Assembly (NCBI RefSeq): GCF_014197205.1
Contig: NZ_JACIFD010000009.1
Span: 19,008 to 83,007 of the forward strand
Source: Canibacter oris
Lineage (GTDB): Bacteria > Actinomycetota > Actinomycetes > Actinomycetales > Microbacteriaceae
Direction of reading: 5' to 3'
Length of the DNA: 64,000 nt
The position numbers and the translations under genes were made by a program. Positions 19,380 to 27,156 of this stretch are shown here, one piece after another; the stretch's first letter is position 1, and the number at the start of each line of letters is the position of its first letter. A model generated the notes under the pieces. That model made no database searches. It was not told the origin of the DNA and saw only the letters and a list, made by a program, of their open reading frames with translations.

Positions 19380-19560
19380 CACCGCTGCTGCGTCAGCCCC
19401 CGGGAAGCGGCAACCACGTCGTGCGCAGCGGCTCAGCAACGCTATCCCCGAGAGCGTAGCAACCCCTCAGAGTCTGCGCCCGCAGGAGCCACGAAAGGCA
19501 ACGAGAGAAGACACCGTCTACCAGCGTTATCTGCGTGACAAACCGCCGCACTGGGGATAA
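19357..19560 (+). CDS. small basic protein coupled to helicase-like gene
   Basis: 67 residues from an ATG inside the last codons of the helicase-like gene (23-base overlap). Pro/Arg/Gln-rich N-terminus, then KATREDTVYQRYLRDKPPHWG at the C-terminus, which looks conserved rather than random. The overlap implies translational coupling. I do not recognise the family; it could be a partner of the large protein. Confidence 0.55.
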   Translation: MTQPPQDNTAAASAPGKRQPRRAQRLSNAIPESVATPQSLRPQEPRKATREDTVYQRYLRDKPPHWG

Positions 19561-19631
19561 ACGTGGTTAACTTGCGATAACCCGAATTGGGGCAGGGGTC
19601 AGGACGCTGGCAGCGACAATACAAGTAGATA

Positions 19632-19679
19632 AACCAAAAGGTGGGAGTGACGCTCAGCGTCGCTCCCACCTTTTGGTTA
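19632..19679 (-). terminator. terminator of mscL
   Basis: Arms of 20-plus bp (AACCAAAAGGTGGGAG ... CTCCCACCTTTTGGTT) end five bases before the mscL stop. The ends of the stem provide A and T runs on both strands, so it can terminate from either side. Confidence 0.9.
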
Positions 19680-19684
19680 GCTTA

Positions 19685-20083
19685 TTAGTGCTGCTTCTGT
19701 GCGAGCAGGTCGCGAATCTCGGTGAGCAGCTGCTGCTCGATTGGAGCTGGCTCTTCGGTCTCTTCAACCGCTGCCTTAGCTGCCTGGCGCTCCTTCATTT
19801 TGTTCATTGGAACTACGAAGACGAAGTAAACCACTGCTGCAACCAGCAGGAAGTTGATTACTGCGCCGATTACCGCACCAAACTGCAGGGCTGCACCGCC
19901 CGGAAGTTCCACGATGAGGGCACTGTCGAGCGCGTCAGCCTTGAAGATAGCGCTAATCAGAGGGTTGAAGATTGACTCCACAACCTTCGTCACAATCGCG
20001 TTGAACGCAGCGCCAATCACAACAGCCACTGCCAGCTCAATCACGTTGCCGCGCATGATGAAATCTTTAAAACCATTAAGCAT
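19685..20083 (-). CDS. mscL: large-conductance mechanosensitive channel
   Basis: 132 residues, typical length. The N-terminal helix (MLNGFKDFIMRGNVIELAVAVVIG) and TM1 with the conserved VIGAAFNAIV pore segment are unmistakable, followed by a periplasmic loop, TM2 (VINFLLVAAVVYFVFVV) and a charged cytoplasmic helix. It opens under membrane tension during osmotic downshock to release solutes. AAGAAAGGTTTCGAAA upstream provides the ribosome binding site. The ~220 bases before it carry many TGTGC motifs. Confidence 0.95.
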   Translation of the reverse strand: MLNGFKDFIMRGNVIELAVAVVIGAAFNAIVTKVVESIFNPLISAIFKADALDSALIVELPGGAALQFGAVIGAVINFLLVAAVVYFVFVVPMNKMKERQAAKAAVEETEEPAPIEQQLLTEIRDLLAQKQH

Positions 20084-20140
20084 TTTCGAAACCTTTCTTA
20101 AAAACCTGTGATGTTTGTATTTTATTTAGTGCAAATAATA

Positions 20141-20254
20141 TGTGCACCCATTTATTGCAGAATGGGAAATTGTGCAGCACAAATGTGCCGTTTTGCCCAT
20201 TTATGTGCAAATTTGTGCAAAATCCTTAATTTGTTCCTGATGTTGCAGCTGTGC
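20141..20254. repeat. cluster of TGTGC motifs upstream of mscL
   Basis: TGTGC occurs at 20141, 20171, 20184, 20204, 20214 and 20250, with its reverse complement at 20177, in an AT-rich spacer between mscL and accE. Another copy is at 20314 and a GCACA at 20294. The spacing is irregular. It may be an operator array. Confidence 0.55.
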
Positions 20255-20310
20255 TTTAAATGCTGGAAATAGGAGTGCTTCAAGTAATTATGCGCACAAA
20301 TTAAGCAGAA

Positions 20311-20574
20311 TTATGTGCCGTCGAAGAACTCTTCAATGCGACGCTGCGCGCGTTGTGAGCGTCGCCAGGGATCTCGTTCAATGCGTTCCCGTTTTTTCAA
20401 TAGTTTATTTTCTGCAGTTCGCAAAGCCGCTAGAGCTGCTACGGCAGCGGCTTTTTCGGCTGTTGACAGATTACGAGTTTTGAAAGTGAAGTCAGCAGCG
20501 ACAAGCGTTTCATCTCGTTGCAAAGCCGCACGCTTTGCCGCATCGCGATCAGCTGCACTTGGAAAACTGTTCAT
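20311..20574 (-). CDS. accE: acyl-CoA carboxylase epsilon subunit
   Basis: 87 residues, small and highly charged. The central Ala-rich helix (LSTAEKAAAVAALAALR) and the terminal WRRSQRAQRRI are hallmarks of the actinobacterial epsilon subunit that links the biotinylated alpha subunit to the beta subunit. It follows the beta-subunit gene by 18 bases on the same strand, the usual arrangement. No alpha subunit (accBC) lies in the window. Confidence 0.8.
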   Translation of the reverse strand: MNSFPSAADRDAAKRAALQRDETLVAADFTFKTRNLSTAEKAAAVAALAALRTAENKLLKKRERIERDPWRRSQRAQRRIEEFFDGT

Positions 20575-20592
20575 ATGGTTACTCGCAGTGCT

Positions 20593-22191
20593 TTACAGTG
20601 GAATATTGCCGTGCTTTTTCGGTGGCAGCTCCGCGCGCTTACCACGCAAGCCACGCAGTGCCTTAATGACTGCGAGACGAGTGCCCGCCGGCTCCAGCAC
20701 GTTGTCAATCTCGCCGCGCTCTGCAGCCAGGAAAGGTGAGGTCACATCGGCGGTGTATTTTGCCGTCAGCTCTGCGCGCAGTGCCTCCACATCTTCGCCT
20801 CGCTCTGCTGCAGCGGCCAGCTCCTTACGGTAAAGAATATTAACCGCGCCGGCTCCGCCCATAACCGCAATCTCTGCGGTTGGCCACGCGATATTGAAGT
20901 CTGCGCCCATCTCTTTAGAGCCCATCACAATGTAGGCACCGCCGTAAGCCTTGCGGGTAATAACGGTAACCAGCGGCACCGTTGCCTCGGCGTAAGCGTA
21001 AAGCAGCTTCGCGCCACGGCGAATCACGCCGTTATACTCCTGGTCGGTGCCCGGCAGATAGCCAGGAACATCAACCAGGGTGAGGATAGGAATCGAGAAA
21101 GAGTCGCAGAAGCGCACAAATCGCGCAGCTTTTTCTGAAGCATCAATGTTCAAAGTGCCGGCCATCTGATTTGGCTGATTCGCCACGATGCCGATGGTGC
21201 GGCCCTCCACGCGCCCAAAACCAATCAGCATATTCGGCGCAAACAGCGGCTGCACCTCCAGGAACTCACCGCCGTCAACCACCGAGGTGATAACGGTCTT
21301 CATATCGTAAGGCTGGTTTGGGCTGTCAGGAATCAGCTTGTTGAGTTTGCGGTCTGCCTCGGTAATCTCGTAGGCGGTGTCGGTGTCATAAACCGGAGCC
21401 TCCGCGAGATTGTTGTCGGGCAGGTAGCTAATCAGCGACCGCGCATAATCTAGCGCATCAAGCTCGTCGCTCGCCAGATAGTGCGAAACACCGCTGGTTT
21501 GGTTGTGGGTGCGGGCACCGCCCAGCTCCTCAAAGCCAACCTCTTCACCGGTAACCGTCTTAATAACGTCAGGGCCCGTCACAAACATGTGGCTAGACTT
21601 ATCAACCATAATCACGAAGTCGGTGAGCGCCGGAGAATAAACCGCGCCGCCAGCAGAAGGGCCCATCACAATCGAAATCTGCGGAATCACGCCGCTCGCC
21701 ATGGTGTTGCGCTTAAAAATCTGCGCATACTTGCTGAGCGACACCACGCCCTCTTGAATTCGTGCCCCACCAGAGTCAAGCAGGCCAATAATCGGCACTC
21801 CGCAACGCAGCGCGAACTCCATCGCCTTCACAATCTTTTCGCCGGCAACCTCGCCGAGCGAACCACCAAAAGTGGTGAAATCTTGAGAGTAAACAACCAC
21901 TTGGCGACCGTGGATCTCGCCCGCGCCGGTAATCACCGAATCACCGAAGGGCCGATTCTGCTCCATCCCGAACGCGGTTGTACGGTGTTTCACATACTTG
22001 TCAAACTCCACGAAAGTGCCTGGATCAAGCAGCTCTTGAATACGCTCCCGGGCAGTCATCTTGCCGCGCGGATGCTGTTTAGCCGCAGCCGCGGCATCGC
22101 GGTCACCCACGGCCTCCTGATATTTACGGCGATGATCTGCAATGCGTCCAGCAGTGGTGGCAAGATCTGTCAGGTTCTTTGTCTCAGTCAC
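20593..22191 (-). CDS. accD: acyl-CoA carboxylase beta subunit (carboxyltransferase)
   Basis: 532 residues, the biotin-dependent carboxyltransferase that moves CO2 from carboxybiotin to acetyl- or propionyl-CoA, giving malonyl- or methylmalonyl-CoA for fatty and mycolic acid synthesis. Both crotonase-like halves are present, with oxyanion motifs [11 protein letters not shown] and [10 protein letters not shown]. In the specificity region GADFNIAWP the Asp matches the residue that favours propionyl-CoA in Streptomyces PccB; this is from memory, so substrate is tentative. The gene starts at GTG 22191 behind a TAATAT box with six bases between, a leaderless start. Divergent from birA, which makes the enzyme's biotin attachment possible. 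Confidence 0.92.
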   Translation of the reverse strand: MTETKNLTDLATTAGRIADHRRKYQEAVGDRDAAAAAKQHPRGKMTARERIQELLDPGTFVEFDKYVKHRTTAFGMEQNRPFGDSVITGAGEIHGRQVVVYSQDFTTFGGSLGEVAGEKIVKAMEFALRCGVPIIGLLDSGGARIQEGVVSLSKYAQIFKRNTMASGVIPQISIVMGPSAGGAVYSPALTDFVIMVDKSSHMFVTGPDVIKTVTGEEVGFEELGGARTHNQTSGVSHYLASDELDALDYARSLISYLPDNNLAEAPVYDTDTAYEITEADRKLNKLIPDSPNQPYDMKTVITSVVDGGEFLEVQPLFAPNMLIGFGRVEGRTIGIVANQPNQMAGTLNIDASEKAARFVRFCDSFSIPILTLVDVPGYLPGTDQEYNGVIRRGAKLLYAYAEATVPLVTVITRKAYGGAYIVMGSKEMGADFNIAWPTAEIAVMGGAGAVNILYRKELAAAAERGEDVEALRAELTAKYTADVTSPFLAAERGEIDNVLEPAGTRLAVIKALRGLRGKRAELPPKKHGNIPL

Positions 22192-22197
22192 ATTTCG

Positions 22198-22203
22198 ATA
22201 TTA
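22198..22203 (-). promoter_or_regulatory. -10 box of accD, leaderless start
   Basis: TAATAT on the minus strand, six bases before the GTG at 22191. Confidence 0.6.
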
Positions 22204-22250
22204 CCCGCACAAGCTGGCAGAAGCGGTATTAAACCCGGCAGGATATTACA

Positions 22251-23075
22251 ATGAGTTTTGTGCAATTACTACAAACCGCTGCGCTGGTTCGCGTGCAATA
22301 CTTGGAGACTTGTGGATCCACCAACGCAGAAATGCAGCGCCTCGTGGCGGCAACCCCCCAGCTTGCGCCCCTGCTGTTGGTGACCGCTGCGCAAACTTCT
22401 GGCCGCGGCAGGCAGGGCAGGCAGTGGCAAGAAAGCCCCGGAAACTCGCTCGCCACCTCATATTTTTTGCCGTCGCTGCCGCCGGGAGCTGCCGCTCCGA
22501 CATGGATTCCGCTGCTCGCCGGGGTCGCGCTCGTGCAAGCCCTACAAAAGTGGGTGCCGGCGCAACTGAAATGGCCTAACGACATTCTGGTGCCGCTGCA
22601 CACTGCTGGAGTGCAACGCCAGCCCGATGACCTCGCAACACAGCGCGGCGGCTTCAAGCTCGCAGGAATCTTGTGTGAGCAGACCGCGAGTGGCTACATC
22701 ATCGGTGCCGGCATCAACCTCTTAACCCCGGTGTCGCAGCTGCCCCCGGGCGCGATCTCACTGCGCAGCTGCGGGGCTACCGCACCAGAACAGCCGCTTG
22801 CGGCCCTAGCTGACCACCTGCTGGCGCTGTATGTGCAGCGGCTGCAAGAGTTGCTCGCGACAGCAACCCGCCAGCCCGAACGGCTCCCTGAAATTGTTGC
22901 CGCACAGCTGGCAACTCTCGGACAGCGAGTGCGTGCGATTATGCCCGACGGTGCGACAGTCACCGGTTTTGCCCAGGGGCTTGGCGCTTACGGGGAACTA
23001 ATTCTGCAACAGTCCGACGGCACAACCGTCGCGATTGCGGCCGCTGACATCGAACATTTGCGAGTCGGTGCGTAA
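22251..23075 (+). CDS. birA: biotin--protein ligase
   Basis: 274 residues. Activates biotin with ATP and attaches it to a lysine of biotin carboxyl carrier domains. Signature GRGRQGR (51-57) that holds biotinyl-AMP and KWPNDIL (from Lys107) are intact, and a C-terminal SH3-like domain follows. There is no N-terminal HTH, so it is a group I ligase without repressor function. Divergent from accD with 59 bases between, the arrangement known from mycobacteria, consistent with supplying the carboxylase complex. Confidence 0.92.
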   Translation: MSFVQLLQTAALVRVQYLETCGSTNAEMQRLVAATPQLAPLLLVTAAQTSGRGRQGRQWQESPGNSLATSYFLPSLPPGAAAPTWIPLLAGVALVQALQKWVPAQLKWPNDILVPLHTAGVQRQPDDLATQRGGFKLAGILCEQTASGYIIGAGINLLTPVSQLPPGAISLRSCGATAPEQPLAALADHLLALYVQRLQELLATATRQPERLPEIVAAQLATLGQRVRAIMPDGATVTGFAQGLGAYGELILQQSDGTTVAIAAADIEHLRVGA

Positions 23076-23119
23076 CCTCGGGTCGTAAAATACGCCGTGC
23101 CCTGCGTGCGATGATACGT

Positions 23120-23125
23120 CATAAT
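23120..23125 (+). promoter_or_regulatory. -10 box of PH-domain gene
   Basis: CATAAT followed by six bases (AGAGGT) and ATG at 23132. The six bases also look like a ribosome binding site, so either reading is possible. Confidence 0.45.
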
Positions 23126-23131
23126 AGAGGT

Positions 23132-23779
23132 ATGCAATTTAACCCCCAGGAAGCCAGCTTCGGCGGCACCAGTTACTATGCTGCGGATCAGCCGGAGCAA
23201 ATTTTGGTGCGCTTCCGGCGGCACGGCAAAGCGTTGTTTTGGCCGGTTGTGGCGCTGCTGCTCACCGGGCTATTGGGGGGAATGTATCTGGGGTCTTTTG
23301 CGGCGCCGTGGCAGAATCTTTTGCTGGCTGCGGGGCTTGCGGTGCTGGTTATTGCCGGGTTCGTGATTCCGCTCGCCGGGTGGTTTGCGGCGAAATCAAC
23401 AATCACCACGACGCGGGTGATTTCGCGTTCAGGCGTGGTCACCCGGGTGCGGCAAGAAGTCGCTATTAACCGGGTGCGGTCGATTAGCTCCCGCCGCTCC
23501 CTGCTGCAGCGCCTCACCGGCAGCGGCAATATTGCGCTGTATATTGTGGGAGCAGACGAGCCATTGTTGCTGGCTGATGTGCCAGACGTTAAAAACATCG
23601 CCGAGGTGTTGCAGCAGCTCGTCGCAGAAAGCTACCGCCAAGATCGCGCACAGACCGGTTACTACAGTGCCATGCCGCAGCAGCCGCTTTTGGGGTATCA
23701 GGCAGATGCTGTCACTGCGCGGCTACCGGAGCAGGCTCCCATCGCGCCGTCTGGCTTTAGCGTGCAGCGCAAGCTGTAA
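23132..23779 (+). CDS. bacterial PH-domain membrane protein
   Basis: 215 residues. Two adjacent membrane helices (about 35-53 and 60-85) precede a bacterial PH (bPH2, DUF304) domain (about 88-160, with STITTTRVISRSGVVTRVRQEVAINRVRSI). Start ATG 23132 is preferred over an upstream ATG at 23111. The gene follows birA, as in mycobacteria, where purK usually comes next; purK is not here. Function of the family is not established; it is probably an envelope protein. Confidence 0.8.
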   Translation: MQFNPQEASFGGTSYYAADQPEQILVRFRRHGKALFWPVVALLLTGLLGGMYLGSFAAPWQNLLLAAGLAVLVIAGFVIPLAGWFAAKSTITTTRVISRSGVVTRVRQEVAINRVRSISSRRSLLQRLTGSGNIALYIVGADEPLLLADVPDVKNIAEVLQQLVAESYRQDRAQTGYYSAMPQQPLLGYQADAVTARLPEQAPIAPSGFSVQRKL

Positions 23780-23840
23780 ATAGGGTGGGTGGATCCACCA
23801 GCCAACTGCTCTAAACTCAAACACAGAGAGGAGTTGCAGC

Positions 23841-24554
23841 ATGAGTGAGACCCAGGTCACGCCGGTGCGGGTGCTGATTGTGGAAGACGAGCCCGCAATC
23901 GCCTCCCTGCTGCAGCTGGCGCTGCGCCATGAGGGATGGCAGGCGCAGGTGGCCGCTACCGGGAGTGCAGCTTTGCAGGCGGTGCGGCAGTGGCAGCCAG
24001 ATTTGATTGTGCTCGACATTATGCTGCCCGAAATCAGCGGGATGGCGGTGTTACAGCAGATACGACGCGAGGGCATGATGCAGCCGGTGCTGTTTCTGAC
24101 CGCGCTGGATACCGTCGATGATAAAGTGCGCGGGCTGGTTGCCGGCGGCGATGACTATGTCACAAAGCCGTTTAGCGTTGCGGAGGTAGTGGCACGGCTG
24201 CGCAGTTTGTTGCGGCGCATTCGCCCCCAAAACGCGGCAAACGCCACGAGCGTGTTGCAGCTTGCAGATTTGGTGCTTGATGAGGATCAACTCACCGCGC
24301 GGCGCGGTGAACGGCAGTTAGAGTTAACCGTGACCGAGTTTGAGCTGCTGCGGTTTTTGCTACAGAACATGGGTCGGGTGCTGTCAAAGCAGCAAATTTT
24401 AGACCGGGTGTGGGCATATGACTACGCCGGAAAAATTACGGTTGTGGAGCTTTATATTTCGTATCTGCGTAAGAAAGTTGATGGCGCGGGGGAGCCGAAG
24501 CTGATCCACACGGTGCGGGGCGTGGGTTATGTGCTGCGAGAGCCGCAAGCTTAG
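23841..24554 (+). CDS. OmpR-family response regulator, orphan
   Basis: 237 residues: receiver domain (Asp16/Glu17 acidic pocket, phospho-acceptor Asp59 in VLDIMLP, Thr/Lys in FLTALD and YVTKPF) then a winged-helix DNA-binding domain ending in IHTVRGVGYVLRE. Start ATG 23841 follows AGAGGAG. No histidine kinase lies beside it, so the partner is elsewhere or it acts alone. A ~300-base non-coding gap with the L10 leader follows. Closest in layout to TrcR/PrrA-type actinobacterial regulators, without certainty. Confidence 0.88.
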   Translation: MSETQVTPVRVLIVEDEPAIASLLQLALRHEGWQAQVAATGSAALQAVRQWQPDLIVLDIMLPEISGMAVLQQIRREGMMQPVLFLTALDTVDDKVRGLVAGGDDYVTKPFSVAEVVARLRSLLRRIRPQNAANATSVLQLADLVLDEDQLTARRGERQLELTVTEFELLRFLLQNMGRVLSKQQILDRVWAYDYAGKITVVELYISYLRKKVDGAGEPKLIHTVRGVGYVLREPQA

Positions 24555-24667
24555 GGCGTGCGGTGGTGACTGCCATGTGGCCAGAGCGGGGCTGCTGCGG
24601 CCAGGCGGCAGACTGTCGATGCTGCAAAATTGTTTGCAGAGCGGCCTGAAATGTGTTAAGTTAGAAC

Positions 24668-24740
24668 TTGGCCAAAGACCGCCGGTAGGAGCCCAGCTCC
24701 CGTAACGTGCGAAAGCAGACCTGCGCAGGCGCGAGATTTA
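24668..24740 (+). promoter_or_regulatory. ribosomal protein L10 leader
   Basis: Segments GCCAAAGACCGCCGGTAG, CCGTAACG and CTGCGCAGGCGCGAG match the conserved L10 leader of Actinobacteria. Excess L10 (with L12) binds this RNA and represses the rplJ-rplL operon. Confidence 0.8.
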
Positions 24741-24757
24741 TCCTCCTTGAGAGTGAA

Positions 24758-24786
24758 GCTCCGTGCGTGCGCGCCGGAGCTTTTAT
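24758..24786 (+). terminator. attenuator-like hairpin after L10 leader
   Basis: GCTCCG pairs with CGGAGC around an alternating GC loop, followed by TTTTATTG. It may act as the regulated terminator of the L10 leader, which is an inference. Confidence 0.55.
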
Positions 24787-24857
24787 TGTTTTAAAGCTAA
24801 GGTGTGCGGCCCCTGATAACAACCGTTATTAGGTTCTGAAACAAGCTAGGGAGAGCC

Positions 24858-25373
24858 ATGGCGACGAAGGAAGCTGCGGTACTTGACCTTCAGAAGAAGT
24901 TCGAAGAGTCAAACGCCGTCCTGCTGACAGAGTACCGTGGGCTCAGCGTAACCGCTATGCGCACTGTGCGTAGCGCGATTCGCGAGCACGCGACGTACGC
25001 CGTGGCGAAGAACACCCTGACCAAACTTGCTGCAAACAACGCAGGCATCACCGAGCTTGACGAGTACTTCACCGGTCCAACCGCTGTAGCATTCGTTTCA
25101 GGTGACACCGTTGCTGTAGCAAAGGGTCTACGTGACTTCGCTAAGGCAAACCCTCAACTGGTGATCAAGGGCGGCTACTTCGATGGCAAGCCACTTGACG
25201 CTGCTGAGGTAAACAAGCTTGCTGATCTGGAGAGCCGCGAGGTCCTGCTGGCGAAGGCTGCAGGTGCTATGAAGGCGAAACTGTTCAGCGCTGCTTACAT
25301 GTTCAACGCACCAGCTTCGGGCCTTGCTCGTGCTGCCGGCGCGTTGCGCGACAAGCAAGAGGCTGCAAACTAA
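24858..25373 (+). CDS. rplJ: 50S ribosomal protein L10
   Basis: 171 residues, normal length. Forms the base of the ribosomal stalk and anchors L12 dimers through its C-terminal helix. Recognised by VLLTEYRGLSVTAMRTVRSAIRE and AVAKNTLTKLA. The gene is followed 93 bases later by rplL in the same operon and is controlled by the upstream leader. Confidence 0.97.
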   Translation: MATKEAAVLDLQKKFEESNAVLLTEYRGLSVTAMRTVRSAIREHATYAVAKNTLTKLAANNAGITELDEYFTGPTAVAFVSGDTVAVAKGLRDFAKANPQLVIKGGYFDGKPLDAAEVNKLADLESREVLLAKAAGAMKAKLFSAAYMFNAPASGLARAAGALRDKQEAAN

Positions 25374-25466
25374 TTTAGTTTGCTTCCCCAAAATCATTTA
25401 AATTGCTCGTTTACGCGGGCGAATCCACACCATAAGGTGTTGGGGTGAAAATCAAGGAGAAACAAA

Positions 25467-25850
25467 ATGGCTAAGCTTTCAACTGAAGAGCTTATCGAGC
25501 AGTTCAAAGAGCTGACCCTCATCGAGCTGAGCGAATTCGTTAAGGCATTCGAGGAGACCTTCGAGGTTTCAGCTGCTGCTCCAGTTGCAGTTGCTGCTGC
25601 TCCAGCTGCTGGTGGCGACGCTCCAGCTGCTGAGGAGAAGGACTCATTCGACGTTATCCTCAAGGGTGCAGGTAGCTCAAAGATCGCTGTTATCAAGGCA
25701 GTGCGCGAGCTGACCAGCCTGGGCCTGGGCGAGGCAAAGGCACTTGTAGAAGAGGCTCCAAAGCCAGTTCTTGAGGGTGCTAAGAAGGAAGATGCAGAGG
25801 CTGCAAAGGCTAAGCTGGAAGAGGCTGGCGCTGAGGTAGAGCTCGCATAA
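25467..25850 (+). CDS. rplL: 50S ribosomal protein L7/L12
   Basis: 127 residues: N-terminal dimerisation helices ([22 protein letters not shown]), Ala/Pro-rich hinge (about 36-58), and the C-terminal domain with [23 protein letters not shown] that recruits translation factors. AAGGAGAAACAAA is the ribosome binding site. A clear terminator follows. Confidence 0.97.
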   Translation: MAKLSTEELIEQFKELTLIELSEFVKAFEETFEVSAAAPVAVAAAPAAGGDAPAAEEKDSFDVILKGAGSSKIAVIKAVRELTSLGLGEAKALVEEAPKPVLEGAKKEDAEAAKAKLEEAGAEVELA

Positions 25851-25873
25851 CTTCTGCGACGCGAAAGCATTTT

Positions 25874-25904
25874 AAGACCGGGGTCTTTAGGCCCCGGTCT
25901 TTGC
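25874..25904 (+). terminator. terminator of rplJ-rplL
   Basis: AAGACCGGGG pairs with CCCCGGTCTT with a seven- to eight-base loop and a short T run. Confidence 0.9.
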
Positions 25905-26067
25905 TATGGCCGGTGATGTAACAGCAGTTGCAGCAGGAAACTGCTTGATTTACAGTCGAGTGTATAAAACTATTACGCTGTATCGGCTCTGCATCACTTC
26001 AATGATTTAAGGGGTTTAGTGCAGCGCAAAATACGGGCGTGATTAAAAGTCCTAGGGAGTTGGGAAA

Positions 26068-26709
26068 ATGTTTTTTAATCTGGTGCAGCTGGTTGTGGTT
26101 ATCGGCCTGCTTTATGCTATCGGCCGTTTAACATACGGCGGGGTGGGAAAAATCGATAACGGAGGCAAATATAAATTTATAAACTCTTTAGTGCAACTGT
26201 TGTGGATGTTTTGCATTAACGGGTTTGTTTTTGCGTTATTGGCCGTGTTTGCAGTTATCTTACTAACTCTTTACGATTTCTTGAGCACCCCGGAATCTTA
26301 TCAGGATATCGCTGGTGGCGGGCAGATTCTTGAAAACGCTATCGGGAGTTTCCCCGGAGGGGCTTTTTTGCTGACGCTATTAATTCTGATTTTTGCTACA
26401 GCAATCGTTACTTTTTTGGGTCGCAAGAAAATTCGTCGTCGAACCGATAAGTGGCAGCTCAACGAGGAGGGCTACGAAATCGGCGAGTATTTTATTCAGT
26501 GGATCACTATTTACCTTGCCGTTTACCAGTTCTTCTTTGACGGTTTGCAAGATTTGATTGCGCTTGCGGTAACAGCTGAAACCGCGAAAGAGGTATTTGA
26601 CATTGCGCTGTCGCCACGAAACATTAACCTGATCGCGCAGCCGGTTTTGATTTCTACCTGGATTTTAGTGGTGATGGAAAAACTGCGGCTGCGTAATAGT
26701 CAGCAGTAA
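26068..26709 (+). CDS. hypothetical membrane protein
   Basis: 213 residues with about four hydrophobic segments (3-20, 43-72, 96-118, 148-175) and charged linkers (GRKKIRRRTDKW). No family recognised. CCTAGGGAGTTGGGAAA provides a ribosome binding site. Base composition is noticeably more AT-rich than rplL or accD, as for the next genes up to about 29.9 kb. Its end overlaps the convergent gene by 56 bases. Confidence 0.6.
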   Translation: MFFNLVQLVVVIGLLYAIGRLTYGGVGKIDNGGKYKFINSLVQLLWMFCINGFVFALLAVFAVILLTLYDFLSTPESYQDIAGGGQILENAIGSFPGGAFLLTLLILIFATAIVTFLGRKKIRRRTDKWQLNEEGYEIGEYFIQWITIYLAVYQFFFDGLQDLIALAVTAETAKEVFDIALSPRNINLIAQPVLISTWILVVMEKLRLRNSQQ

Positions 26710-27154
26710 ATAACGTAGTGTTGCGTTTCAGCGCTTTGCGTTCTGTGTGTAACACATGGCAGCCCCAAATTGCCATCCATGTTGGGGCAAAAGGAGTTGC
26801 AAGCATAATCACAATAATTATCGGAAGGTTTAACGCTAAAGGATATGCATAGATGCCCAAAAACCATATGACGCCTTCAGGGTATGCCAGCAAAGGCAGA
26901 AAAATAAACCTGTAGGTGAGTAAAACACGAGCCCATGAATGGCGGGACTGCATGTTGCCCAGCATCACTAGCCAAAAAACCGTGTGCAAAAAATTGAGCG
27001 GTAGAATATCTAAAATATTTTCTGGTGTGTGTGCGAAACTATTGCGAACAAGAGCGTTCATAACAAATCCAGCTGCTATCCCGACGCTGCTTGCAACTAT
27101 GTCTGCGGCGCTGATTTTGTCAAGGACTTTCTGCTTAAACCAAGTTGACAACAT
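26654..27154 (-). CDS. hypothetical membrane protein
   Basis: 166 residues from ATG 27154, two bases after the stop of the upstream secreted-protein gene; TTG 27211 inside that gene is an alternative giving 185 residues. About four hydrophobic segments, including LPIIIVIMLATPFAPTWMAIWGC. Probably co-transcribed with the secreted protein. No family recognised; AT-rich like its neighbours. Confidence 0.55.
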   Translation of the reverse strand: MLSTWFKQKVLDKISAADIVASSVGIAAGFVMNALVRNSFAHTPENILDILPLNFLHTVFWLVMLGNMQSRHSWARVLLTYRFIFLPLLAYPEGVIWFLGIYAYPLALNLPIIIVIMLATPFAPTWMAIWGCHVLHTERKALKRNTTLFTADYYAAAVFPSPLKSR

Positions 27155-27156
27155 TG

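Larger units (their letters stand above)
24555..24857 (+). other. intergenic region with L10 leader
   Basis: About 300 bases without a gene. The first ~100 show nothing clear. The L10 leader and a hairpin occupy about 24668-24790, and the rplJ ribosome binding site AGGGAGAG precedes ATG 24858. Confidence 0.7.

Noticed and set aside
18833..19417. 194-codon antisense frame over the helicase-like gene's end
   Set aside because: Ser/Ala-only composition mirrors the Glu/Ala-rich sense strand; other long antisense frames over dnaX and topA arise the same way.
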